A stretch of DNA of 64,000 bases from Branchiostoma floridae (Eukaryota > Chordata > Leptocardii > Amphioxiformes > Branchiostomatidae): NCBI RefSeq assembly GCF_000003815.2, contig NC_049979.1:24151752-24215751 (forward strand), written 5' to 3'. This document shows, piece after piece, positions 25,613 to 35,606 of the stretch. Position 1 is the first letter of the stretch. Each line of letters starts with the position of its first letter. The notes below the pieces were generated by a model. That model searched no databases. It saw only the letters and a list, made by a program, of their open reading frames with translations, and was not told the origin of the DNA. The translations under genes and the position numbers were made by a program.

Positions 25613-27518
25613 GTAAAAGTCTATGCAGATAGTTATAACCGTTATGTGCTGAAGCTGAAACAACAAAGAAAATGCCTCGCCCAAAATCAGCAAGTGCAAA
25701 GATTCTTAATAACCATAGATACAATTAGATTAATAGCAAAAGTGGAATACAAAAAGTAGAAAGAACTCGCTCCTCAAGTAAAGTCGGCTATGCTGATGGG
25801 TTGGTTTCTGTCAGCCTCCCTGCTTCTCTTTTTATCAATGGATAAATCTTTCTCTATCTCAAGTCTTTGGCCGAGAAATAATGAGACAAAATGCTAAGAC
25901 ATTAGACATCCTTTGGACAGAGTATTGTGCAACGAACTTCCCTTCATACTACTAGTATGTTTAACCACCTGTTATATGGTCGCACTCCTGTACGGTACAA
26001 AAGCGCCGCCTAGTGCATGTTGGCAGTACGTCAGCCAAGGAACCGCACAGGCGGTTATGAGATTGTCATAGAATGTAATAATTGTACCATCATTGAATAC
26101 ACGAAACTAATACAAAGCGTTGAATATTTTGTACTGCTGCTTCGTTGCTTCTGGTGACAGTAAACAATACGAAATCGGTGTTTGCGGTCGTTGAGCAACT
26201 GAACCTTAGACGGTCATTGGTTGAGAGATACCTTTAATGTTCACAAGACCGCGCCTCTGTACCGTTCGGAGTGCGATACAACTGGTAGCATAGGTTATGC
26301 TATGCTTATGATTTTTCAACGTCGTCTGACACTGGACAACACAACGAAGTTACCTCACGAAAAAAAACATGAGTTTACTACACCTTGTATCTAAACATAA
26401 CTCAAACCGGCTTATCTTCAAGCAGATTGCAATATTTTCTTGGTAACGGCGGGCCTTTTCTGACAGTCCCATACCTGCTCATCATAGGAAAATATAACGC
26501 TACAGTTGTTACGGGATCAGAAAACATGGTATGAAAGACACTAAACCCAATATCATGGTTCCTTTATCATGACGCATATCGTATTGTTTCAGACGGCTAT
26601 GTAACAAACGTATACGCTATTGTTCATTCAGCCGAGAGATCATCAAACAGAAATAAACACACTTTAGAATACAACATGTTTAACGTTACAGAAACATTGA
26701 ATCTATTGACAAAGAAACAGGCAGAAACATCATTGTATCTGTTGCATTTGTTGGATTTCGTAGTTATTTACAACTTACAGGACATGGAACGTTACAGTAC
26801 ACCATTTCTATGGGTAAATTGTAATGGAAACGTGTCATTCACAAGCGTTAATCTGCCTTGACTTGACTTAATATTTCGTGACATGCCTTACAATTGTCAT
26901 TCTTGATTTTCAAATGGTTGCATTTTCGAAAACAAGGTCAAACAAGCTTAAAAAATTCAATCCCCTTTGCGAGCCTTTCGTGATTTCCCCATTCCCCAAA
27001 ATACCGAAACTTGGCAATTTGACGGTCGTTTTAGCCACTTTTCTGGAAGCGACCGGAAGCGGTAGTGCAGGTTGGGCTCTTTTAGGGTATGTGGTCCCGA
27101 CTTAAGAAATGTGAAAATGTACAATACATTGTGTTTAATGGCTGTAACTGGTTTTCCAAAATAGGTCCTAACATATTTACATTCATCTAGAATAACCTTT
27201 ATGAGACTAGTTGACATAAAAGTATCAATTCTAGGCGTCGCGCGAGGAGCTCATGTAATACCAAGGCGGCCAGTAGGAGCGCCACCTACATTTATGTATA
27301 ATCATATCTTGTACGTAATAAGTAGCATAGGATATATGTTGACATCTTAATTACCGTCAACTTTTGCCTTTTACTCAACTGTTTATGTGTAGATATCGCG
27401 AGCAAGTGACTGCCAGAGAAGCCCGATGGTCACTTCGATCTTTCACCACAACATTTTCTTATATACTCTATCCAATCTCCTAGTCCAAAATCCGATATCC
27501 GTTTTGGCTTTTTACATA

Positions 27519-27556
27519 CCCTAGGCAAGGACATCATATAACGTCCTTACCCTAGG
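27519..27556. repeat. imperfect palindrome (copy 3) framed by CCCTAGG
   Basis: AAGGAC and GTCCTT arms around ATATAA-type central bases are flanked on both sides by CCCTAGG. It shares ATATAACGTCCTT with the palindromes at 21978 and 25582. Confidence 0.7.
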
Positions 27557-28363
27557 CCAACTTAGTGTGTCCTGGCTTTGAAGTAAAGAGAAACGTGTTC
27601 TTAAAATGTGGTTCATTGGGTGACGAGTCTATTGTTTTGGTCGGTCTACTAGATTTGTTAGTAAACATACTCATGGGTGAATTTTACCAACGAATTCTAA
27701 TCTTACGGTCAATTTAGAATGCGGTCAATCCAGTACGCAGTGTTACTGTAAGTTCAATCACAGTGTACTTACTAGAAGTGATCTGATTGAGAATTCGAAA
27801 CAAATCATCATTTGGTGCCAAGGCCGTCTTCTAGACAACAGTCGAATACGACGCTAACTTTATGTAGTTCAGTTGAATATAAAAAAAGCCTCCATGTATT
27901 CATGTATCAGAAAGTTTGATAGAAGACGGAGAGACTTCCCGTGATATTCAGAACGGTTTTTTCAAACATAAGTTCAAAATACACCTAATATAAAGCCATT
28001 TTAAACACACACTAAGGATGTGATTTTTGTGCAATGGAAATTGACAAAAAAAGTTTGCCACATTAAAGGATTCTCAGTCATAGTATTCCGTTGAGACTTT
28101 TGGGAGACCAGTTTTCTTGGACGTGTCGTTAAAAGGAAAAGTAAACGGAACAAATGCGTTCATTCAAACTTTTACTAAGGCTTCCAAACCGGCTGTTTGT
28201 GAAAACGAATTCGAAAAATAGACATGTATAGGTAGAAATACACAAATAATGCCCACGACTATTTTCTTTACGTCTTGTGTAGTTTGGTCTTTTATATCAT
28301 ACTTTTCGTTCCCAAAAGCTGACCTTAGGACGTGGTTTGAGTCTGAGTAAGGGCAATAACGTA

Positions 28364-28572
28364 CTCTCCAAGCAGAGGATAGGCTCCGGCTGTTTTTTTA
28401 AACGTTTTTTTTTCGTCGTTTTTATCGGGCTTTCTATTTTTTTTTTATATCTTGCTGTGTCAAAACCTGTTTGACTAGCGTACTTCAAGAAAAATGACAA
28501 AATAGAAAGCCCGATAAAAACGACTAAAAAAACGTTAAAAAAACAGCCGGAGCCTAACCTCTGCTTGGAGAG
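28364..28572. mobile_element. 209-bp inverted-repeat MITE with TA flanks
   Basis: The ends read CTCTCCAAGCAGAGG and its complement. The two arms pair over roughly 75 bases (CTCCGGCTG, GTTTTTATCGGGCTTTCTAT and their complements) around a short centre. TA flanks both ends (28362-28363 and 28573-28574), as expected for a Tc1/mariner-type target duplication. There is no ORF, so it is non-autonomous. Confidence 0.85.
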
Positions 28573-30228
28573 TAGCAATAAGTTAACGTAGATATGTCTA
28601 CCAGTCAGCCGCCCAAGCGGGTGAATGAAAAGAAAGTTCCGGAAAAAAGTGTCGGCTCGTGATTGAAGTCTATACACCCCATCTACACAAGTACAATCAA
28701 AACAACAACAACAAGCCGAGTTCTTTTCTGCAGCCACAACTCACACGTCGACAATCAACATGAACGAAAAGAAAACAGTTTGAAAGCATCATTTTACTAT
28801 CCATCAATTTCCTTCACTCTGTTGTCCAGATGTCGCAAAATTGTAAAATCCAAGGGCTTTGTTGCGAAATCTCATTCCATACGAACCCCTTTTCATCCTA
28901 ATTGTTGTTGTAAAAGTCACTACATTTATGTCGTACAAGTGTAATTCCATTACAGCGATATAATACAAAACGTTGTCATAATATCCTACAATGTTCTGAT
29001 TCATATAGCCAGTGATACTTGAAAAGAAAATGCTTAAAACGGAATTTTCTAACTTTCTAGTACTACTCTCTTTCGCTTTTTTACACGACATCAAGCAAGA
29101 ATGCTTGTATTATATACAACAGGTTCGACTGAATGGCCTGTTTCATAGTTTTAACGCACATAATGTGCATGATAATAGAGGGGGAAACTTTTCGCTTGTA
29201 GTTCTCACCTTTGAGCTTTCTGTCGTTTGACGTGTAGCGTGCCGACCGCAACAACCAGACATGTGCGCGTGTTTCACGTACTTGTCAAATGGTTGAGTAT
29301 TCATAGTCGGCAATTGTGTGTCAACGCTGTCAACTATGGAGCATTTTAAAGTTTACATTTGCCATGAGACTTGAGACGCGCGACAAAGTTGAACCAAGGA
29401 CCTTTATTGAGCCATTGAAATCTTGCAGACGACTGCAAGTTACAAATTTGCCCAGGCTGTAATAGATATGACACAATAGGGTTATTTTTCAAACTTCGTT
29501 GGTCAGGAAAATTGCCCACTGAATACTAGTACAGTATAGAGAGAAATTATAGTGATAACAGCACCTGCAGTGACTAGTATTCGAAGTTCATGAAATAGCA
29601 TAAAACTAGTGTGTACTGCATACTGTGTTTAAATGAATGTTGTGGAGACTTCTGTGCGTTGCTAAAAATAGACTAGCCATACACTGCGTATATGAAACAT
29701 TGCATAGCATTCAACAAGCAACCCTAAAAAAAATCTTTGTAAACTTTGCTAGGACACGTATGTGTATCGCAAGAACACATAGTTTCATTCTATCCAATCT
29801 AACGCAGAACAGTTAACTTTCATTCTGATGATTCAAGGAACAATTCTTGTAAATACAATTGCGCAGAATATCGAGTTATCGTCCATATCTATCTTTGAGT
29901 GTTTGTTATTTATCCATTCACGGAATTGACTACATCTCAGACAATCGGGTCTAGTTGTCTGGTACACTAGGGTAGTGACCTGGGCTCGGAAACTTCCCCG
30001 AACAGTTTTGTTTCTTTAACGTCTAAGGTGTTTATCACCGAGTCCTCCCTCTGGCGGCGACATCAAAGGGGGTTCAAAGCCCCGCTGTCGTCTGTCGGCG
30101 CTGCGGCGCACGTCTGTGCTGTATTGTCTTCATATTTATTACCTCATCACCGCGAGTGATATACTCACTCCTGATCATGTAACAATAGCTGGGCCGCTGT
30201 GTCAAACGGTTGACATCCAGTCGAGAGA

Positions 30229-30258
30229 ATAAAAAGTCGGGAACTCGCGCGTCAGTTA
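30229..30258 (+). promoter_or_regulatory. core promoter of the homeobox gene (TATA-like and initiator)
   Basis: ATAAAAAG at 30229-30236 lies 25 bases before the A of an initiator-like TCAGTT (A at 30254). The resulting 5' UTR to the ATG at 30326 would be about 70 bases. An AACAAT (Sox-type) word lies at 30181. Predicted by motif and spacing only. Confidence 0.5.
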
Positions 30259-30325
30259 CTCATTCTTGTTTGCGCTTTCCAAGTGTGAGTATCTCAGTCC
30301 ACAACCTCAGAGAAATTCTACCATC

Positions 30326-32429
30326 ATGGCGACTGCTTGCGTACAGGACCTTCCTCCATTCTCGCCGCTGTTGTTGGAAGATGCGGAAACTTGTGGGAGC
30401 AGATGTCCCGACAGCAGTTATGCCGCCAAGCCGACAGAATCTGGAGCCAAGAAAGGTACGTTCTGTTCTTGGTTATAACCGTCTCTGAAATACATGTGCA
30501 TGATTTCATTTTCAAGTTCACGATTGTCACTGCATACTTCAGAACCTTACGCCTCGACTGCTCATACTGCGTCCACGAATTCATACGAATAGAAAAGAAA
30601 TACTCAGGGTATTCCTTTTATGCGGTAGAATTCCTGTTTGAGCGAAAAACCAAGGAGCTTTCAGAAATCCACAGTACCAGTTGATATAGCCGTCTTTATC
30701 TTATAGCAGACTCTACTAGACTTTTTGGGGCTTCGATGATTATGTGTGTTATGGAGTATCAGTTTTATCGCACTTGGATTCTTGTGATCATCGGAAAAGA
30801 AGCAAACTAAAATTTAGTACAAAGCCTAAAAAGCGCGACTTGTGAAAGCCTTGGTTTATGGTCCTTTAGTTAGCTGTTTGTAACGAAGTTGCTATATATA
30901 TTCAGCGCTTCGTCGTTTTGATCAAAGTGGTTCACTAGTACTGTTTTGGAAGGATGACCATTATTTTGTAATGATGTAGTTATATCATTAGAGTATATGT
31001 ATATCGTTTTACAACTCTTCCGTTTCGTTACTCCCCAGGTTCCAAGCGCAGGGACAGAAGCAAGAGGACGGCAGGAGGAGACGTGGCGGGTCGGAGACTC
31101 CGGATCAACTTCTCGGCGCAGCAGCAGTCCACCCTGGAGGCGATGTTCGCCCAGAACCGCTACCCTGACGCCGACACTCGGGACCGCCTCGCACAGTCAC
31201 TCGGGGTCGCCGAGTCCAGAGTTATTGTAAGTTGCGATGTTTGTTAAGAAATTTCCATACAAATTTGGTTCTCTGTACGGTGTCTTTGGTAAACTAAAGA
31301 GTTTTATTTGCGAGTTTTGTGTGAGATAACAATTTGTGCGACAGTTGGAACCAGAAAAGCTCCTTGATTCTACTAATTTCTTGGAAGACCTGCTACAGAA
31401 TCAAAGGAAAGCTTGTGTGTGTTTTTCATATCTTTCCAAAGTGCAGAACCCTATACTGAAAACTGTCTAGGGACACAAGTGCTTTTTGACCACTGAAGTA
31501 CCATATGACGATATCTGTGATCAAGAAGGTTATACTATATTGGTGTGATAATGCATGTTTCATCGAGCCTTCTAAAACGTTCCCACTATTGATTGTACAA
31601 GTATCTAATGGCCTTTTTGTTATTTTCTTTTGTACAGGTGTGGTTCCAGAACAAACGCGCTCGGAGTCGCCGCCAGGACAAGGGCCGTCTTGCCCATCCC
31701 CCAGCCTCCAACCCGCCAGCCTATCCGCCAATGCCGGACAAGTCTCCCGACCAGACCTACCCGTACCCCGAGTCGTACAGCCAGTCGTGCCCCACCATGT
31801 TCGCCTCCTGCGCTCTGCAACGCCCCAAGACCGTGCACCACTTTCCCGCCAACCCCAGCTGCAACCCCGCAGCTGCACCGTCCCAGTCCCGCCGCTGGGC
31901 GTCCTCACGACCGACTAGTGACGTCACTGCGACCACCTGGTCCACGCTCACCGTGTCGTCTGCAGGGAGGTTCTACGACTGCCAACCGACGCAGTTCCGA
32001 GGCAGACAGCTGTCATCTTCCCTGTCGGCCATCGAGGAGAACGGCAGCGACGACGAGGTGAAAGACTTCGGCGCCATGCACGACGAGTCCCGATCGCGCA
32101 TCTCCATCCCTACCCTCCAGGGCCCGCGAATCAGAGCCCCTCTCGCAGCTCTCAGCACGCTCAACTTCAGTACCGTGAAGGAGTTAGCCATCCAGGTGCC
32201 ACATCCCGGCGGTGCGGGGCCCTACAGCCCCATCTCCGAGCCTGACGACAGCCTAGCCGCGCTGGAAGTCTTCAGACCGAGCTCCGCCCGATCCGCCGCG
32301 TCTACGCCGACGTCTGACCTGAGCGAGCCCGTAGACTTTGCCAGCCTCCCGTCACCGGCAGCGCTCGTGGACATGTACGATGTAGTCGACGAGCTGAAAG
32401 ATTTCTTGACACAGTATCCCTTGTTCTGA
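30326..32429 (+). CDS. paired-class homeodomain transcription factor (Mix/Sebox-like), 369 aa
   Basis: Three exons: 30326-30455, 31039-31226, 31638-32429 (TGA). The homeodomain spans residues 61-120, with the expected L16, F20, W48, F49, Q50, N51 and R53, an NRYPD segment in the first turn, and the VWFQNKRARSRR recognition helix. The second intron falls between homeodomain positions 46 and 47, the classical PRD-class site. There is no paired box, and Q50 makes it paired-like. Unusual residues are Ile at 46 (normally Gln) and Lys at 52 (normally Arg). A basic stretch precedes the homeodomain, a Pro/Ser/Tyr-rich region follows it, and the C-terminus is acidic and amphipathic (DMYDVVDELKDFLTQYPLF), like an activation domain. 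The Mix/Sebox resemblance rests on SRRQ, YPD and the acidic tail and is tentative. ATG 30326 is the first good start after the promoter. Confidence 0.88.
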
Positions 32430-32783
32430 ATGAACACGATGTAGTAATGATTGTACAGCTTTTTTTGTTGTAAAAACGAAATCATTGTATTCATACTTAA
32501 TACTCGTACTTTTGGCATTTGTTTTCGTCGACTACTTTCAGGGGTCGGACGCAAATTGTAACATTGCTGATTCAATCTGAAGAAAAGTAAGTATAGAATG
32601 GTTTTGTGCAGGATCGACATGTAAATAAGAGAAGACTAAAACTAAATTATTGTCACCTGTATCTCAGCTGTTTTGTCGGTATTCATTTTTCAAAGTGTGT
32701 TGAACTTGTGTAAATATATTGAATTGTTGAGGGACTGTAATTTTTTTCTACGATGTAAGTAGAGGGCATATTTCGAAAGGAAG

Positions 32784-32806
32784 AATAAAAGTCGCGTGTA
32801 AATAAA
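32784..32806 (+). promoter_or_regulatory. candidate polyadenylation signals of the homeobox gene
   Basis: Two AATAAA hexamers (32784-32789 and 32801-32806) are followed by a GTCTTTATT downstream element, about 355 bases after the stop. Confidence 0.6.
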
Positions 32807-33307
32807 ATACAAATGTCTTTATTCTTATTCATTTATTATAGCTACTTAACCATTTGAGTGGAGAATTGAGGATGTGCTAACTTATATAAACGAAAATTAA
32901 AAGTTGCAAATTTCTGCCTGGCAAGGAATGATAAATTGCCCGATGCAATCCTTTTGCCAGAAGAATGAAAATGACATAATGATAACATCCATCAATGGGA
33001 TACCCGTTCCAACAGACGAGAAATATAACTCCACTTTGTCAAATTACACAAAGAACATCATATCAATCGACTAAAAAGTAAACCCAAAACTTAATATGAC
33101 ATCACATACGTCACATTATAAACAATGTAAATTGATAATTCAGAAGGATCACATCTTCTTCATAAGCTCGTCTCCGGCGTTCATGTTTGGTGATTTGGTG
33201 TTATATTTACGATATGCTAATAAGCAGCGACACGTACAAAGAAATGTTGTGGAATGGATAAGACATAACATTACATAAAAAGCCATCACAACCGACTTTC
33301 CTCCTCA

Positions 33308-33313
33308 TTTATT
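33308..33313 (-). promoter_or_regulatory. candidate polyadenylation signal of the 290-aa protein gene
   Basis: AATAAA on the minus strand, about 105 bases after the stop codon at 33419. The gene and the homeobox gene are tail-to-tail, their signals about 500 bases apart. Confidence 0.6.
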
Positions 33314-33418
33314 CCACACTGCAGTTACATGTAGGTGTCGTTGCTAGCACTGCGGTCCGAAACGTAAAGTTGATATCTAGACCCAAACGTAAAGTACATC
33401 CCAATGTAAATACCCCTG

Positions 33419-35017
33419 CTACGTTTCTCCCTCGTTCTCGTATTTCTGAATGACGTCATCAGGTATGGTAACAGTGAGAGGAATGATTCTATAGTTCCCT
33501 TCCCCAAAGTCAGTCAGATCGACATTATCACACAGGTACTCCGTCTCTCCCAGACTCCCATCGTGAAGTTTTGTCCTCCCGTCGCCCGTGAAGAGCTCAA
33601 ACAGGCGCAGCTCACAGTACAGGAACAGGCGGGTTTGCCACGGTAGCGGGTCCGATAGAGCCATGTAGCGGTCGTACGTCATGTAGTCCGGCCCCGTGGG
33701 GTTCTCCAGGGCCTCGATGAAACGGACACTGCAGTCTTTCTCAAAGTCGTCCACAGATCTCGTCTTGATCTATAGTGTTAAGACATACACACAAGTTTAA
33801 AACCGAGAACGTACTATGCCAAAGGTTCTTGGTAACATGTAAGTACTACATGCAGTATGTCCAAGTAAAACTATGTTGTGATTCCGAAATTTCGCCTAAA
33901 AATAGGGTCTTGTCTTTTTTTCATTTTCTTCAATTTCGACTGTCAACACAATATGGTGTTCATATAAGGGACCTAGATTGATGTGTCTTTTTTCTAGTGT
34001 ATCACCTTCTTTTGCAACAGAAATGGCCAGAACATGTTGGAATACGATTTTACAAAGTTTTCCAAAGTTTTATGAACTCTGCGAGTGGTCGACTCCCAAA
34101 AAAGCGGCACACTCTGGGTTGGTAGGTTTTTGATACTAATGATAGCGTCGGTCGGGTAACCGAAAACACGACATTCCCCATAGGCTTAGAAAAAAGACGT
34201 TACCTCAGGTAGATGCTTATGCACTCTGTCCACACAGAGCGGGTAGTGGCGGGATATGAAGGCTATAACTCCGTCCCATGTGGCGGGCTCCGGTTGTACC
34301 CGGCCCGGGCGGAATAACACCAAGAAACACGGCAACTCTTCTTTGTACACCTGTAACAGTGGGGGTGTCAGCATGGGATGGATCAACTCATGAACGTTAG
34401 GTTATCTGAAAAGGTTTATGGGCAAAGTTATTTCATAGTTGACAGTGTTCTTCTTTTTAATGGTACATGTAGTAGAAAAATGCGCATTTCCTTTAGTTGT
34501 CTGCTATTTCTTTTCCGGGACCCACCTTAGAGATGGTGAATAACACGATGTCAAATGGGTAAGGTATGAACGCCCCCTAGCGATAGGCTATATCTCTGTA
34601 TCCATTTCAGACAGACGTAGGCAAATACTTTATATACCTCACCTTCCAGTAGATATATCTGGGGATAAGACCCAGCTGAACCAGCATCTCATACGGCTCC
34701 AGCCTCAGTAGAGTCCCGCACACCGTCTCGGGACCGAAGGCGAAAACGTACTTCCTTCCGTCCCGAGAAGATAGCCGATCGGGTGCAGTCGTTCCCCTCG
34801 GGCACGAACACAGGCGCCCGAAGACGGGCTCGGAGAGGACTTCGGTCCATGCTCGGTTCGAGGCGGGATCTGTCAGTTTAGCCTTTGGCTGGACTTCCCC
34901 TTTGCCAGTGCACAAGTCCCGGACGATATCGGAGACGGCGTTCAAGTCGAGACGCTTTTCCATGTCAGAGCGTGGGCGTTCTTGGTCGGAATGTTCATGA
35001 CTAGCCGCACAACCCAT
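33419..35017 (-). CDS. uncharacterised 290-aa protein with probable N-myristoylation signal
   Basis: Three exons on the minus strand, all introns in phase 0: 34643-35017, 34204-34350 and 33419-33769. The start MGCAASHEH has Gly2, Cys3 and Ser6, the pattern for N-myristoylation with possible palmitoylation, so membrane attachment is likely. The first exon gives a basic/acidic leader and an ordered part ending LVQLGLIPRYIYWK. The second is hydrophobic and aromatic-rich (EELPCFLVLFRPGR, FISRHYPLCVDRVHKHLPE). The third is acidic with many aromatics (TGPDYMTYDRYMALSDPLPW, LFLYCELRLFELFTGDGR). No catalytic motif, transmembrane helix or repeat is evident, and I do not recognise the family. Third-position GC is high, and the splice sites (GTGAGG, GTAACG; acceptors TTACAG, TATAG) make it a convincing expressed gene. 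Confidence 0.75.
33995..34165 (+). repeat. interspersed repeat, copy B (shared with 3.6 kb)
   Basis: It lies in the second intron of the 290-aa gene and aligns with 3635-3800 through TTGCAACAGAAATG, AGTGGT.GAC and GGTAGGTTTTTG blocks. Confidence 0.5.
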
Positions 35018-35606
35018 GGTTTAAACAATTGTAAGAAAATTGCACTTTAATACTAACTTTCGTCGCCATTTGCTAAACAGCAAAGAAATTGCAGCGTGTC
35101 CATGGATACTACACCTTAGTATTACAGTGATATTTGCCAAGGGAGAGGCGTGGCAATGTTTATGGTAAACGATGGGCAGGTAACCAGTTATACGCACAAC
35201 CTTTAACCCCGACCATACCATTGCTCTAAAAGGGGACCACAACGTGTTCTTGTCTCTTGAGATTCCAAGCAGAAGTTGGATGAGAAATTGTCACTCTCTG
35301 ATCAGATCTTTGGAGAAAGTCAGAAACCGTCACTATTTAGGAAGTTAAACATATTCAATGATCCACTGACCACAAATGTAGACTAACAAGCTAGGTTTGA
35401 ATATTATACTAGATCAATGTTATTAGCAGTGACAAATATAATGTAAAATGAATGCTTTAAATTGTTATTAGGGCACCAGGCGGTTGTAGTTATAGTGTAT
35501 GTTAACATTTTTATCAATAAAGCATGTTGTCATTCTCTAGTGTTCCTACCATTCAGTCATGATTCATAAATGACACCAAAAGTTAAACTTGTGTAAAAAG
35601 GGAAGC
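35018..35606. other. upstream/intergenic region
   Basis: This lies between the 290-aa gene's start and the proposed BTBD7 poly(A) site. I see no coding region and no clear promoter motif. An AATAAA occurs on the plus strand near 35516. Confidence 0.4.

Larger units (their letters stand above)
25620..30225. other. intergenic region between zinc-finger and homeobox genes
   Basis: No supportable gene. Short ORFs lack splice context or recognisable motifs. The region contains an imperfect palindrome (27519-27556) and a 209-bp inverted-repeat element (28364-28572); the rest looks unique. Confidence 0.5.

Noticed and set aside
25421-25759. 112-codon plus-strand ORF after the zinc-finger gene
   Set aside because: It begins at a non-ATG codon, spans the poly(A) signal and the 31-bp palindrome, and shows no motif.
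28297-28737. 146-codon minus-strand ORF near 28.5 kb
   Set aside because: It is largely the arms of the 209-bp MITE, so the Lys/Phe-rich product is an artefact.
31426-31908. 160-codon minus-strand ORF over the homeobox gene
   Set aside because: Antisense of the GC-rich third exon; the sense frame has the homeodomain and correct splice sites.
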